Shown here piece after piece: positions 50,985-59,242 of a DNA stretch of 64,000 nucleotides (position 1 is its first letter; every line of letters starts with the position of its first letter). Location: NCBI RefSeq assembly GCF_027853335.1, contig NZ_JAFEUS010000002.1, positions 930,001-994,000 of the forward strand, read 5' to 3'. The notes beneath the pieces are model-generated. The model had not been told where the DNA came from and did not search any database. It saw nothing but the letters and a program-made list of their open reading frames with translations. The translations under genes and the position numbers were made by a program. Origin of the DNA: Leucobacter sp. UCMA 4100 (GTDB lineage: Bacteria; Actinomycetota; Actinomycetes; Actinomycetales; Microbacteriaceae).

Positions 50985-51287
50985 GGCGCGCACCACTTCG
51001 TTCAACGCGAGCGGGGTGCGGATCGGGGCCCACTGCGGGCTGTGCGATCCGCGCCCCGCTTTTGCGTTTGTTGGGGTGGGGTGCGGTGGTGGCGCTGCTG
51101 GGCTGGGCTGGGTGCTTTGCGCGCTGGTGCCGCGGCTGCGTTCGCCGTTTCCGCTGGCGCTTGACCTCCCTGCTGGCGCCTGCTCCACCTCGGACGCGTT
51201 CGCCGTTCACAGCGTGCTTTTGAGCTGATTCCCGCAGTAAACCGTGGATAACCTTTTTGCGCCGCACCGGGCTGGCAACCTGTGTAT
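50985..51287. other. Intergenic region after the aminotransferase gene
   Basis: Beyond the terminator (51010-51063) this stretch is GC-rich (GGGGTGGGGTGCGGTGGTGG near 51073) and holds no ribosome site or conserved small ORF. I see no good promoter for the next gene. Confidence 0.5.
51010..51063 (+). terminator. Intrinsic terminator of the aminotransferase gene
   Basis: AGCGGGGTGCGGATCG (51010-51025) pairs with CGATCCGCGCCCCGCT (51045-51060) with one mismatch, followed by TTT. The word GCGGATCG/CGATCCGC in its stem recurs in several other intergenic hairpins in this window. Confidence 0.85.
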
Positions 51288-52088
51288 ATGGCGCTCTACG
51301 ACGACGGCGACACCACCAAAGTCGCCCACCTGGCAAGGGCCAGGCAGCTCGAAGAGCAGTTGGGCCCCGGGCAGTTTTTCTCGCACGAAACTGCGGCGGC
51401 GTTCTGGGGGTTGCCGATCCATATTGCTGCCGAGACCCCGCTCTCGGTGGGCTCACTTCGCGGGTATACGAGAATGCGGCGCGCAGGAGTCCAGGCGATG
51501 TCATTCACGCCAGACCTTGCTGATGTCACCCGCCGCGGCATATCCCTGATCATGTCGCCGCGAGCGGTCTGGGCAGAAACCGCTCCGCGGTTGCCCCTGG
51601 CCGACGCGATCGCTCTCGGCGACGCGATCCTGCACCGTCCGCGCATCGGAGGATCCGCCAAACTCTCCCGGCCTCCCTTCTGCACGCCCGACGAGCTGTA
51701 CGAAGCCATCAGCCTGCCCTACCGCCGCCACAAGCCCCTCCTGCTCGAGCGTTTCGCTCTGCTCACCCCGCACAGCGCGTCGGCACCCGAAACGCACCTG
51801 CGGCTCGCACTGACGCAGTGGGGCTTCGCGCCCGAGGCTCTCGACTTTGACGTGCGCGCGCAGAACGGCACCTTTCTCGGATGCAGCGAAATCGCCTACC
51901 CCTCCCGCAGGCTCGCGCTCGAGTACGAGGGCGACCACCACCGGGTCAGCAGGCGGCAGTGGCACCGGGACCTGCGCAAGTATGCCGATTACACCGCTGC
52001 TGGCTGGCGCGTGCTCCGGGTCACCGCGCACATGCTCTATCGCGAGCCGCGGGTGCTCCGCGCGCACGTCACTGACCTCCTGCGCTGA
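51288..52088 (+). CDS. DUF559-type protein with AbiEi-like N-terminus
   Basis: The 266-residue protein has an N-terminal region resembling AbiEi/antitoxin-like winged helix proteins (GPGQFFSHETAAAFWGLPIH, RRGISLIMSPRAVWAETAPR) and a C-terminal very-short-patch-repair-like endonuclease fold (RRLALEYEGDHHRVSRRQWH, YTAAGWRVLRVTAHML). Glu-Tyr-Glu-Gly before the His pair is the likely active site. Such proteins are common singletons in actinobacteria; their function is unknown. I use ATG 51288; GTG 51282 is in frame, and neither has a ribosome site. No partner toxin is seen beside it. Confidence 0.7.
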   Translation: MALYDDGDTTKVAHLARARQLEEQLGPGQFFSHETAAAFWGLPIHIAAETPLSVGSLRGYTRMRRAGVQAMSFTPDLADVTRRGISLIMSPRAVWAETAPRLPLADAIALGDAILHRPRIGGSAKLSRPPFCTPDELYEAISLPYRRHKPLLLERFALLTPHSASAPETHLRLALTQWGFAPEALDFDVRAQNGTFLGCSEIAYPSRRLALEYEGDHHRVSRRQWHRDLRKYADYTAAGWRVLRVTAHMLYREPRVLRAHVTDLLR

Positions 52089-52157
52089 CCTGTGTGCGTA
52101 CACACCCGCCTGCCCGCGTACCCGCGTGCCCCTCTGCCCACCTGCCCCGCCACCACC

Positions 52158-52217
52158 AAATTGTTTGCACTTTTCAGTGAAAAACCCCGCTTTTCGGCCC
52201 AAAAGTGCAAACAATTT
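52158..52217. repeat. Inverted repeat (52-kb)
   Basis: Perfect 17-bp arms AAATTGTTTGCACTTTT (52158-52174) and the complement (52201-52217) enclose a 26-base spacer that itself has GAAAA/TTTTC. The arms are much more AT-rich than the flanks. No U tract follows, and no gene ends next to it in a way that needs termination except the DUF559-type gene 70 bp before. Confidence 0.9.
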
Positions 52218-52235
52218 CGCGAGTCAACCCACTTT

Positions 52236-52422
52236 GTGGCGGATCGCGCGAGACATCGTGCCATCGCGCGCAGTCTCGGCCCGCAAGTGCCACCGCGCGC
52301 AAGCTCCCGTGGCGGATCGCGCTGCCGGACCCCCGTAGCGGCCAGACCCCGCAACAGCCGGACCCCGTGGCGGATCGCGCCGCGAGACCCCGTGGCAGCC
52401 GGACCCTGTGGCGGATCGCGCG
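52236..52422 (+). repeat. Four copies of GTGGCGGATCGCGC
   Basis: The 14-mer occurs at 52236, 52309, 52367 and 52408, all on the plus strand, with spacings of 73, 58 and 41 bp. The intervals carry related words (CCGGACCCC, CGAGACCCC). The copies look like decayed tandem duplication rather than regularly spaced operators. Confidence 0.75.
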
Positions 52423-52540
52423 GCCAGACCCCGCGGAAACCGGACCCCGCGGAAGCCAGCCCACTCCACAACCACCCCGCCCCACCCGCCGCACCCACCA
52501 AACCCGGCACCCCGGGAATAAACCCAGCGCACAGGCGTTA

Positions 52541-52571
52541 TTACATGCATACGCATATAATTCAGATGCAT
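52541..52571 (+). promoter_or_regulatory. Promoter and operator of the LLM monooxygenase gene
   Basis: TATAAT at 52556-52561 is a perfect -10 box, 34 bases before the GTG. The inverted repeat ATGC-ATAC-GCAT (52545-52556) abuts it, and ATGCAT recurs at 52566-52571. An operator overlapping the -10 box is what a MarR-type repressor would use, and a marR-like gene lies two genes downstream. No good -35 box is visible. Confidence 0.55.
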
Positions 52572-52595
52572 CGAACACACCCCAAGGAGCAACCC

Positions 52596-53780
52596 GTGGA
52601 ATTTGGACTCTTCAGCGTCAGCGACATCACCCGCAACCCCGTGACGGGCTACACCCCGAGCGAGGCCGAGCGCATCAAGCAGACCGCGCAAATCGCCAAG
52701 AAGGCCGAAGAGGTAGGCCTCGATGTCTTCGCGATCGGCGAGCACCACAACCCGCCATTCTTCTCGTCAAGCCCCACAACGTTTCTCGCGTATGTGGCAG
52801 CGCAGACCGAGCGAATCAAGCTGACCACCTCGACGACGCTCATCACGACGAACGATCCCGTGCGCCTCGCCGAAGAGTACGCGATGCTGCAGCACCTCGC
52901 TGACGGCCACATGGACCTCATGCTGGGCCGCGGCAACACCGCGCCCGTGTACCCCTGGTTCGGCAAGGACATTCGCACGGCGCTGCCACTCGCCCTCGAG
53001 AACTACAACCTGCTGCACAAGCTCTGGGCCGAAGATGTCGTTGACTACGAGGGCAACTTCCGCACGCCGCTGCGTGGCTTCACCTCGACGCCGCGCCCCC
53101 TCGATGACGTGGCGCCATTTGTGTGGCATGGGTCGATCCGCACCCCTGAGATTGCCGAGCAGGCGGCCTACTACGGCGACGGCTTCTTCGCGAACCACAT
53201 TTTCGCTCCGACTGAGCACTCGATGCGGCTCGTCGAGTTTTATCGCGAGCGCTACGAGCACTACGGTCACGGCACAAAGAAGCAGGCGATCGTCGGGCTC
53301 GGCGGCCAGGCGTTCATCGCAAAGAAGTCGCAGGATGCCTACGAGGGTTTCAGGCCCTACTTCAACGAGGCGCCCGTGTACGGCCACGGCCCGACGCTCG
53401 AGCAGTTCAGCGAGATGACGCCGCTCTCGGTCGGCAGCCCGCAGGAGGTCATCGACAAGACGCTCACGTTCCACGACTCGTTTGGCGACTACATGCGCCA
53501 GCTTTTCCTGGTGGATCACGCCGGGCTTCCCATCGAGATCGTGCTCGAGCAGATCGAGCTTCTCGGCTCAGAGGTCGTGCCCGTGTTGCGCAAGGAGCTC
53601 GCGTCACGCCGTGACCCTGAGGTTCCGAACACTCCGTCGCACGCTGATCGCGTCAAGGCGAAGTACGGCGACGCCGAGCCACGCCAGCCACGCCCGAACG
53701 CCAACCGCGGCGACAACGTGACCGGCGGATCGCCCTACCAGGACAGCACTTCGGCAGGCGGCAGCGCGTTCGGTCTCTAG
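52596..53780 (+). CDS. LLM-class FMN-dependent monooxygenase (CE1758-like)
   Basis: The 394-residue luciferase-like protein has FAIGEHHNPPFFSSSPTTFL, TTSTTLITTNDPVRLAEEYA, HMDLMLGRGNTAPVYPWFGK and FVWHGSIRTPEIAEQAAYYG, the flavin-binding barrel motifs. GTG 52596 follows AAGGAG by 6 bases. A MarR regulator and an FMN reductase gene follow on the same strand; this trio matches the CE1758/CE1759 monooxygenase-reductase pair named after Corynebacterium efficiens. It uses reduced FMN and O2 to oxidise an unknown, perhaps toxic, organic compound. The last 45 residues are polar and look disordered. Confidence 0.85.
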   Translation: MEFGLFSVSDITRNPVTGYTPSEAERIKQTAQIAKKAEEVGLDVFAIGEHHNPPFFSSSPTTFLAYVAAQTERIKLTTSTTLITTNDPVRLAEEYAMLQHLADGHMDLMLGRGNTAPVYPWFGKDIRTALPLALENYNLLHKLWAEDVVDYEGNFRTPLRGFTSTPRPLDDVAPFVWHGSIRTPEIAEQAAYYGDGFFANHIFAPTEHSMRLVEFYRERYEHYGHGTKKQAIVGLGGQAFIAKKSQDAYEGFRPYFNEAPVYGHGPTLEQFSEMTPLSVGSPQEVIDKTLTFHDSFGDYMRQLFLVDHAGLPIEIVLEQIELLGSEVVPVLRKELASRRDPEVPNTPSHADRVKAKYGDAEPRQPRPNANRGDNVTGGSPYQDSTSAGGSAFGL

Positions 53781-53847
53781 ACCGCGTGGGCCCAGACTGG
53801 GCCCGATCCGCACGAAAACACGCAACGACAACACCCTAGGAGCCCCG

Positions 53848-54288
53848 ATGAACACGAACGTGAAACTCGCGAATGCCTCGTGGGAGGCGCTTTTTACCGC
53901 CCACACCGCGCTCATGCGGGGCTTCAAGGAGGCCGACAGCTGGAGCGAGGTGAGCATGAGCGAGTACGACGTGCTCTACACGCTCTCGAAGCAGCGGGAG
54001 GCGATTCGCCTCGCTGACCTGCGCGAGGGGGTGCTGCTCAGCCAGCCGGCACTGTCGCGGCTCGTCGACCGGCTCGTGTGCCGCGGGCTCATCTCGCGCG
54101 TGACCGACGACAGCGACCGGCGGGCCGTGCGCCTCGCGCTCACCGACGAGGGACGCGAAGTGCAGCGGATCGCCGGCATGGCCCACGCCGCCGACGTCGC
54201 GCGGGGCATGCGCGCGCTCGATGACGACGAGATGCGGCAGCTGCAGCGAATCTGCGAGAAGCTCGCACAGTCGACCCGCCCAGAGTAA
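53848..54288 (+). CDS. MarR-family transcriptional regulator
   Basis: The 146-residue protein has the MarR winged helix: DVLYTLSKQREAIRLADLRE, VLLSQPALSRLVDRLVCRGL (recognition helix) and ISRVTDDSDRRAVRLALTDE (wing with the DxRxxxLxLT motif). ATG 53848 follows AGGAG. It lies between the monooxygenase and the reductase genes and is likely to repress the promoter at 52541, where an inverted repeat overlaps the -10 box. The inducing ligand is not known; no Cys-based redox sensor is evident. Confidence 0.9.
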   Translation: MNTNVKLANASWEALFTAHTALMRGFKEADSWSEVSMSEYDVLYTLSKQREAIRLADLREGVLLSQPALSRLVDRLVCRGLISRVTDDSDRRAVRLALTDEGREVQRIAGMAHAADVARGMRALDDDEMRQLQRICEKLAQSTRPE

Positions 54289-54339
54289 CGTAACCCGACC
54301 ACCCCGCGGCACGGCCGCCAACACCCAAAGGTTTATTCC

Positions 54340-55014
54340 ATGCAACAGCACACCAAGCAGCTCGTGATCGTTGACGCGGGCACGAGCGATCCCTCGACCA
54401 CCCGCATGCTCTCAGACAAGACCGCGGCGCGCGTCATGGAGGTCGCGAAGCAGCGCGGCGTCACCGCAACCGCCAAGGTGGTGAGCCTCAAGCCGCTCGC
54501 AAACGACATCGCGACGGCCCTCACGACGGGGCTGCTCACGCCCGAGCTCGAGCGCGCGAGCGAGACGCTGCGCACCGCCGACGGGATCATCGCGAGCACT
54601 CCGATTTACAAGGCGGGGCCGAGTGCCCTCTTTACCGGCTTCTTCCAGGTGCTCGACAACGATCTGCTCATCGGCAAGCCCGTGATTCTCGCGGCGACCG
54701 CGGGCACCGCGCGCCACGCGCTCGTGGTCGACGACCAGGTGCGGCCGCTCTTTGCGTACCTGCGCACGCTGACGGTTCCGACGGCGCTGTTCGCGACCGC
54801 CGAAGACTGGAGCTCGCCCGACATGACCACCCGCATCGACCGCGCCGCGACCGAGCTCGCGCTGCTCATCGAGGCCGGCTTCGCCGAGGGCGTGCGCGAC
54901 ACCTCGTGGCAGAGCTACCAGCACTCCTACGGATCGGCCGGCGGCACCGAGCTCGGCATCGACCTGAGCTCTGATCTCATGAAGCTTGCGACCGGCGGCG
55001 GATCGGCCCAGTAA
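54340..55014 (+). CDS. NADPH-dependent FMN reductase (CE1759-like)
   Basis: The 224-residue flavodoxin-like protein shows LVIVDAGTSDPSTTRMLSDK (FMN phosphate loop), ADGIIASTPIYKAGPSALFT and KPVILAATAGTARHALVVDD, the SsuE/MsuE reductase pattern. It supplies reduced FMN to the LLM monooxygenase encoded two genes upstream. It follows marR by 51 bp on the same strand and is the last gene of the group before a 136-bp gap to the nitroreductase gene. Confidence 0.87.
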   Translation: MQQHTKQLVIVDAGTSDPSTTRMLSDKTAARVMEVAKQRGVTATAKVVSLKPLANDIATALTTGLLTPELERASETLRTADGIIASTPIYKAGPSALFTGFFQVLDNDLLIGKPVILAATAGTARHALVVDDQVRPLFAYLRTLTVPTALFATAEDWSSPDMTTRIDRAATELALLIEAGFAEGVRDTSWQSYQHSYGSAGGTELGIDLSSDLMKLATGGGSAQ

Positions 55015-55150
55015 TACCCGCGCTGGTTGCGCCAGGTGCCGCCCGCGCTGATCCCGGGCCGGTACCTGGCGCTGAACACCAAGAACACTCCGAGTTTGCT
55101 CGGATACACTCAATGGGCCGCTTTGAGGCCCATACAACACCAGGAGAACC

Positions 55151-55729
55151 ATGTCGCATAAGCACGCCGTCACCTCTGTTCCAGTCTTGGACATGATCAA
55201 AGAACGCTGGAGCCCCAGGGCCTTTGATTCGGGTGTCGAGCTGAGCGACGACATCGTGGTTGCGGCCCTCGAGGCTGCGCGCTGGGCACCCTCGGCGAAC
55301 AACAGCCAGCCCGCACGCTTCGTGGTGGCGAAGCGCGGCACCCGCGAGTTCGACATCATTCTTCAGCACCTCGTGCCTGTGAACGCCGAATGGGCGCAGC
55401 ACGCGAGCGCGCTCGTCGCCAACATCGCGGCGGTGCGCGACACCGAGGGCAACGACCGCCCCTGGGCCGTGTACGACCTCGGCCAGGCGGTCGCATACTT
55501 CACACTGCAGGTTCAGTCGCAGGGCTTTCACCTGCACCAGGTCGGCGGCTTCGACGCCGAGGGCATGCACGACGCCCTCGACCTCACCGACGCGCACCGC
55601 ATCGTGTCGTGCACCGCGATCGGTAAGACGACCGACCCTCACGAGGCCGGGCTCAACCCGAAGCAGCTCGAGCAGGAGCTCAGCCCACGCGAGCGCCACG
55701 AGCTCGAGCAGCTGACGGCGCTGCTCTAA
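55151..55729 (+). CDS. Nitroreductase-family flavoprotein
   Basis: The 192-residue protein has IKERWSPRAFDSGVELSDDI and EAARWAPSANNSQPARFVVA, the RxSxRxF and APSxxNxQP motifs that bind FMN, then YDLGQAVAYFTLQVQSQGFH and GIGKTTDP-like CTAIGKTTDPHEAG. It reduces nitro groups, quinones or related electrophiles with NAD(P)H. ATG 55151 follows AGGAG. It lies downstream of the flavin reductase and may belong to the same detoxification response, though the gap allows its own promoter. The substrate is unknown. Confidence 0.88.
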   Translation: MSHKHAVTSVPVLDMIKERWSPRAFDSGVELSDDIVVAALEAARWAPSANNSQPARFVVAKRGTREFDIILQHLVPVNAEWAQHASALVANIAAVRDTEGNDRPWAVYDLGQAVAYFTLQVQSQGFHLHQVGGFDAEGMHDALDLTDAHRIVSCTAIGKTTDPHEAGLNPKQLEQELSPRERHELEQLTALL

Positions 55730-55739
55730 GCGCCGCGCG

Positions 55740-55791
55740 GCGGATCGGCTTTCGGGGCGCGAAAAGCGGTTGCGGCCGGGCCCCGATCCGC
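55740..55791 (+). terminator. Hairpin after the nitroreductase gene
   Basis: GCGGATCGG (55740-55748) pairs with CCGATCCGC (55783-55791) across a 34-base GC-rich loop. No U tract follows. It shares the GCGGATCG word with the terminator at 51010, so it may be a factor-dependent end or an RNA-end structure. Confidence 0.45.
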
Positions 55792-55914
55792 ACCCATTTC
55801 CTGTCTGGGGTTCCAGATTTCAGGCCGGTTTCGCCATACCGAACGTCACACGTGATTACGGTGAGGGTTGCGCTTACGCGCATATCCCCCATTCACTGAC
55901 GAACGAGGATGATC

Positions 55915-57345
55915 ATGAACCTTCAGACTCAGACCAGCCCACCGGCCACGCTGAAACGTGGCCTCACCGCGCGACACATTCGCTGGATGGCCCTCGGGTC
56001 GGCCATCGGCACCGGCCTCTTCATGGGCTCGGCCGGCGCCATTCAGAGCGCGGGCCCCGCGGTGCTCATCGCATACATCGTGGGCGGCGCCGCCGTATTC
56101 ATGGTGATGCGCGCGCTCGGAGAGATGGCCGTGCGCCACCCCGTCTCAGGCTCCTTTGCCCAGTACGCTTCGCGCTACGTCGGCCCCTTCGCCGGCTTCG
56201 TTGCGGGGTGGACATACACGTTCGAAATGTTCGTCGTCGCTCTCGCCGACGTCACCGCGTTCGGCCTCTACATGGGCTTCTGGTTTCCAGACGTCGAACG
56301 CTGGGTCTGGGTGCTCGCGATCGTCTTCTTCATCGCGGCGCTCAACCTCATTAGCGTCAAGGTGTTCGGCGAGCTTGAGTTCTGGTTCTCGCTCATCAAA
56401 ATCACGGCCATCGTGCTCATGATCGTCGGGGGAATCGCGATCATCATCTTCGGCCTCGGCAACCAGAGCGAAAACGCGGCGGGCATTCAGAACCTCGTGT
56501 CACACGGCGGCTTCATGCCAAACGGGCTGTGGGGGCTGCTCGCGTCGTTCACGATCGTCATGTTTGCGTTCGGCGGCATCGAGGTCATCGGCATCACCGC
56601 AGGCGAGGCACAGGAGCCACGCAAGGTGATCCCGAAGGCGATCAACTCGGTGCCCGTGCGCATCCTGCTCTTCTACGTACTCACCCTCGGCGTCATCATG
56701 TCGCTGCAGCCGTGGGACACCATCACGGGCGAAAAGAGCCCCTTCGTGTCGATCTTCGAATCGCTCGGCATCTCAGGCGCGGCCCACGTACTCAACGTCG
56801 TCGTCATCACCGCCGCCGTCTCGGCCATCAACGCCGACATCTTCGGTGCCGGCCGCATGCTGCACGGCCTCGCCGAACAGGGCCAAGCTCCCAAGGCCTT
56901 CATGAAGCTCACCCGCAACGGTGTGCCCTGGCTCACCGTCGTCACGATGGTCTCGGCACTGCTCGTCGGCGTCGTGCTCAACGCCCTCTTCCCCGACCAA
57001 ATCTTCTTCCTCATCGCCGCCCTCGCGACCTTCGCGACCGTGCTCGTGTGGCTCATGATCCTCATCTCACACGTGCGTATGAAGCGCGAGATCGCACGCG
57101 AAGGCCTCCTGCCGAGCGAGTTCCCCGTGCCGCTGTGGCCCCTCGCCTCGTACCTCACGATCGGGTTCATCGGCTTCGTCATCATCATGATCGGCCTCGT
57201 CGAATCGACCCGGCCCGCGCTCATCGTGGGCGTCGTGTGGGTGCTCATTCTCTTCGCGAGCTACCAGCTGTTCTGCAAGGGCAAGGGGCGCGAGCGCCAT
57301 TTCCTCGTCGACGAGACCGGGCCGATCAGCATCGACGAGCGGTAG
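55915..57345 (+). CDS. APC-family amino acid permease
   Basis: The 476-residue permease has about 12 membrane helices and the APC signature [20 protein letters not shown] (start of helix 1), [20 protein letters not shown] and [20 protein letters not shown]. It imports an amino acid with protons. ATG 55915 follows GAGG by 6 bases; the ATG at 55909 is too close. The class III aminotransferase and CoA-acylating dehydrogenase genes downstream (opposite strand) suggest beta-alanine or GABA as substrate, as with BauD in Pseudomonas; close homologues also take D-serine, cycloserine or proline. Confidence 0.88.
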   Translation: MNLQTQTSPPATLKRGLTARHIRWMALGSAIGTGLFMGSAGAIQSAGPAVLIAYIVGGAAVFMVMRALGEMAVRHPVSGSFAQYASRYVGPFAGFVAGWTYTFEMFVVALADVTAFGLYMGFWFPDVERWVWVLAIVFFIAALNLISVKVFGELEFWFSLIKITAIVLMIVGGIAIIIFGLGNQSENAAGIQNLVSHGGFMPNGLWGLLASFTIVMFAFGGIEVIGITAGEAQEPRKVIPKAINSVPVRILLFYVLTLGVIMSLQPWDTITGEKSPFVSIFESLGISGAAHVLNVVVITAAVSAINADIFGAGRMLHGLAEQGQAPKAFMKLTRNGVPWLTVVTMVSALLVGVVLNALFPDQIFFLIAALATFATVLVWLMILISHVRMKREIAREGLLPSEFPVPLWPLASYLTIGFIGFVIIMIGLVESTRPALIVGVVWVLILFASYQLFCKGKGRERHFLVDETGPISIDER

Positions 57346-57396
57346 GGGACGGCGGGGCGCCGGGCTCGGGGCTGCGGGCTCGGGCTGGCGACCCTC

Positions 57397-57442
57397 GGCT
57401 GGTGGCTGGTGGCTGGTGGCTGGCGGCCGGCGGCCGGCGGCT
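57397..57442 (+). repeat. GGCTGGT heptamer tandem repeat
   Basis: Six and a half copies of a 7-bp unit run from 57397 to 57442: three GGCTGGT, one GGCTGGC and two and a half GGCCGGC. The units are in order of divergence, so slippage and mutation explain it. Copy number may vary between strains. Confidence 0.9.
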
Positions 57443-57482
57443 ACGGGCTGGCGGTCGGTGTTCGGGCCGGCGCCGATCCACT

Positions 57483-57528
57483 TGACGAAAAGTAGGGTGT
57501 TTGCCGCAAAACACCCTACTTTTCGTCA
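57483..57528. repeat. Inverted repeat, copy 1 (57-kb pair)
   Basis: Perfect 20-bp arms TGACGAAAAGTAGGGTGTTT (57483-57502) and complement (57509-57528) close a 6-base loop. There is no following U tract on either strand. Confidence 0.95.
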
Positions 57529-57640
57529 TACAGACCAAAATTCGGCAGGCAGCAGCGCGGGCTGTCGCAGCCCGGCACGAACCGAGGGCGTGGGCCCGAG
57601 GTTTCCGTCAACCGACCGGGGCTCAGGCACCGCGGCCAAT

Positions 57641-57696
57641 CTACTTGTCACAAAGCAGGGTGTTTGCCGCGCAACACCCTGCTTTTCGTCAAGTAG
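57641..57696. repeat. Inverted repeat, copy 2 (57-kb pair)
   Basis: 24-bp arms (57641-57664 and 57673-57696) pair with three mismatches, all in the outer half of the left arm (TCAC where the right arm predicts ACGA). The core AAAGCAGGGTGTTTGCCGC matches copy 1 with one base changed, and the matching base on the other arm is changed too, so the pairing is kept. The 158-bp spacing recalls the 186-bp pair at 27 kb. Confidence 0.92.
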
Positions 57697-57734
57697 ACGC
57701 GAAAACGACGAGAAATCACGCCGCAAGAACGCAA

Positions 57735-57778
57735 AACGCGCGGGGCGCAAGCCCACAAGAGCTTGTTCCCCGCGCGTT
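57735..57778 (-). terminator. Intrinsic terminator of the aminotransferase/dehydrogenase operon
   Basis: AACGCGCGGGG (57735-57745) pairs with CCCCGCGCGTT (57768-57778). On the minus strand the stem is followed by TTTTGCG. It lies 53 bp past the aminotransferase stop. Confidence 0.85.
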
Positions 57779-57830
57779 CGCGGAAGCGGCAGCAACGGCC
57801 GCAGCGGAAGCGGCAGCCGCCGCAACGCCT

Positions 57831-59216
57831 CTAAACGGTGTAGCCGTCAGCGACCGTGAGCGCCTCGTCGATGATGTCGAGGCCCTTCACGAGGTCTTCT
57901 TCGCTGATGACGAGTGGCGGCGCGACCTGCAGGCGGTTGCCCGCGGCGAACGGCCAGAGGCCCGCCTTCTTGCACGCCGCGACGACGGCGTTGAAGGGGG
58001 CAGCGTCGTCGCCGGCCGCGTTGAACGGCACGAGCGCCTCGCGGGTCTCCTTGTTCTTCACGAGCTCGATCGCCCAGAAGAGGCCCTTGCCGCGCACCTC
58101 GCCAACCGAGGGATGCTTCTCGAGCATCTCGGCGAGCCGGGGAGCGACGACGCGCTCGCCGAGGTCTCGCGTGCGCTCGATGATCCGCTCATCTTCGAAG
58201 ATGTCGAAGGTCGCAAGCCCCGCGGCGCAGGCGAGCGGGTGGCCCGAGTAGGTGAGGCCGCCAGGGAAGGGGCGATCGACGAAGCTGTTGTGCACGGCCT
58301 CTGAGATGACGACGCCGCCGAGCGGCACGTATCCCGAGTTCACGCCCTTCGCGAAGGTGACGAGGTCGGGCTTCACGTCGAAGCCCTGGTAGGCGAACCA
58401 CTCGCCGGTGCGGCCGAAACCGACCATGACCTCGTCGCAGATCATCACGATGCCGTACTTGTCGCACAGCGCTCGAACACCCTCGAGGTAGCCCGGAGGC
58501 GGCACGAACACGCCGTTGGTGCCGGTGACGGTCTCGAGCACGATCGCGGCGATGGTTCCGGGGCCCTCGACCTCGATCTGCTGTTCGAGGTGTGCGAGTG
58601 CGCGCTCCGACTCCTGCTCCGGGGTCTCGGCGAAGAATGCCGAGCGGTAGGCGTAGGGACCGAAGAAGTGCACGACCGAGCCGTCGATGATGCCGTTGGC
58701 CCAGCGGCGGGGCTCACCCGTCATCATGATCGCGGTGCCGGTCGAGCCGTGGTACGAGCGGTAGCGCGTCATGACCTTCTGGCGGCCGGTGTGGTGGCGC
58801 GCGAGGCGCACGGCGTATTCGATGGCTTCGGCTCCGCCGTTCGTGAAGAACACCGAGCGGGCGCCGTCAAACGACTTCTCGACGATCTTCTTCGCGAGCT
58901 CGCCGCGCACGTCGTTGGCGAAGGCGGGCTGAATGGTCGCGAGGCGTGCAGCCTGGTCCTGAATCGCCTTGATCATCTTCGGGTGCCCGTGCCCAATGTT
59001 GAGGTTCACGAGTTGTGACGAGAAGTCGAGGTATTCGTTGCCGTCGTAATCCCAGAAGCGCGCGCCCTCACCCTTTGCGATGGGCAGCGGATCGATCTTG
59101 CCCTGTGCCGACCACGAGTGGAACACGTAGTTGCGGTCGTTCTCGCGCACTTCGCGCTGGGCAGCGTTGTCGCCGAAGCTCTGCTCGGCGCCGTTGAGAT
59201 CTGTGTAATCAGCCAT
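57831..59216 (-). CDS. Class III omega-aminotransferase (beta-alanine/GABA type)
   Basis: The 461-residue PLP enzyme has NIGHGHPKMIKAIQDQAARL, VFFTNGGAEAIEYAVRLARH (PLP phosphate), RYRSYHGSTGTAIMMTGEPR, ICDEVMVGFGRTGEWFAYQG (Asp of DEV) and LVTFAKGVNSGYVPLGGVVI with the Schiff-base Lys. It moves an omega-amino group to pyruvate or 2-oxoglutarate. The gene 26 bp upstream encodes a CoA-acylating semialdehyde dehydrogenase, so the product is probably malonate semialdehyde from beta-alanine (BauA-like) or methylmalonate semialdehyde; GABA would need a non-acylating enzyme. Substrate is inferred. Confidence 0.88.
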   Translation of the reverse strand: MADYTDLNGAEQSFGDNAAQREVRENDRNYVFHSWSAQGKIDPLPIAKGEGARFWDYDGNEYLDFSSQLVNLNIGHGHPKMIKAIQDQAARLATIQPAFANDVRGELAKKIVEKSFDGARSVFFTNGGAEAIEYAVRLARHHTGRQKVMTRYRSYHGSTGTAIMMTGEPRRWANGIIDGSVVHFFGPYAYRSAFFAETPEQESERALAHLEQQIEVEGPGTIAAIVLETVTGTNGVFVPPPGYLEGVRALCDKYGIVMICDEVMVGFGRTGEWFAYQGFDVKPDLVTFAKGVNSGYVPLGGVVISEAVHNSFVDRPFPGGLTYSGHPLACAAGLATFDIFEDERIIERTRDLGERVVAPRLAEMLEKHPSVGEVRGKGLFWAIELVKNKETREALVPFNAAGDDAAPFNAVVAACKKAGLWPFAAGNRLQVAPPLVISEEDLVKGLDIIDEALTVADGYTV

Positions 59217-59242
59217 TGATGTCTCTCACTTTCTGCGTGTGA

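Larger units (their letters stand above)
52089..52595. other. Intergenic region with palindrome and GC-rich repeats
   Basis: This 507-bp gap holds a large inverted repeat (52158-52217), then four copies of GTGGCGGATCGCGC, at 52236, 52309, 52367 and 52408, in an irregular repeat of CCGGACCCCGTGGC-like words to about 52450. The promoter of the LLM gene lies at its end (52541-52571). Open frames here are low-complexity (Arg/Pro) and I call none. Confidence 0.75.
57346..57830. other. Convergent intergenic region with heptamer repeat and two palindromes
   Basis: This 485-bp gap between the permease (+) and aminotransferase (-) genes holds a GGCTGGT heptamer repeat (57397-57442), two related inverted repeats (57483-57528 and 57641-57696), and the terminator of the minus-strand gene (57735-57778). 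No gene is seen. Confidence 0.8.

Noticed and set aside
52236-52422. Small proteins or a transposon in the GC-rich repeats
   Set aside because: Open frames are low-complexity Arg/Pro strings without ribosome sites; there are no terminal repeats with target duplication and no transposase.
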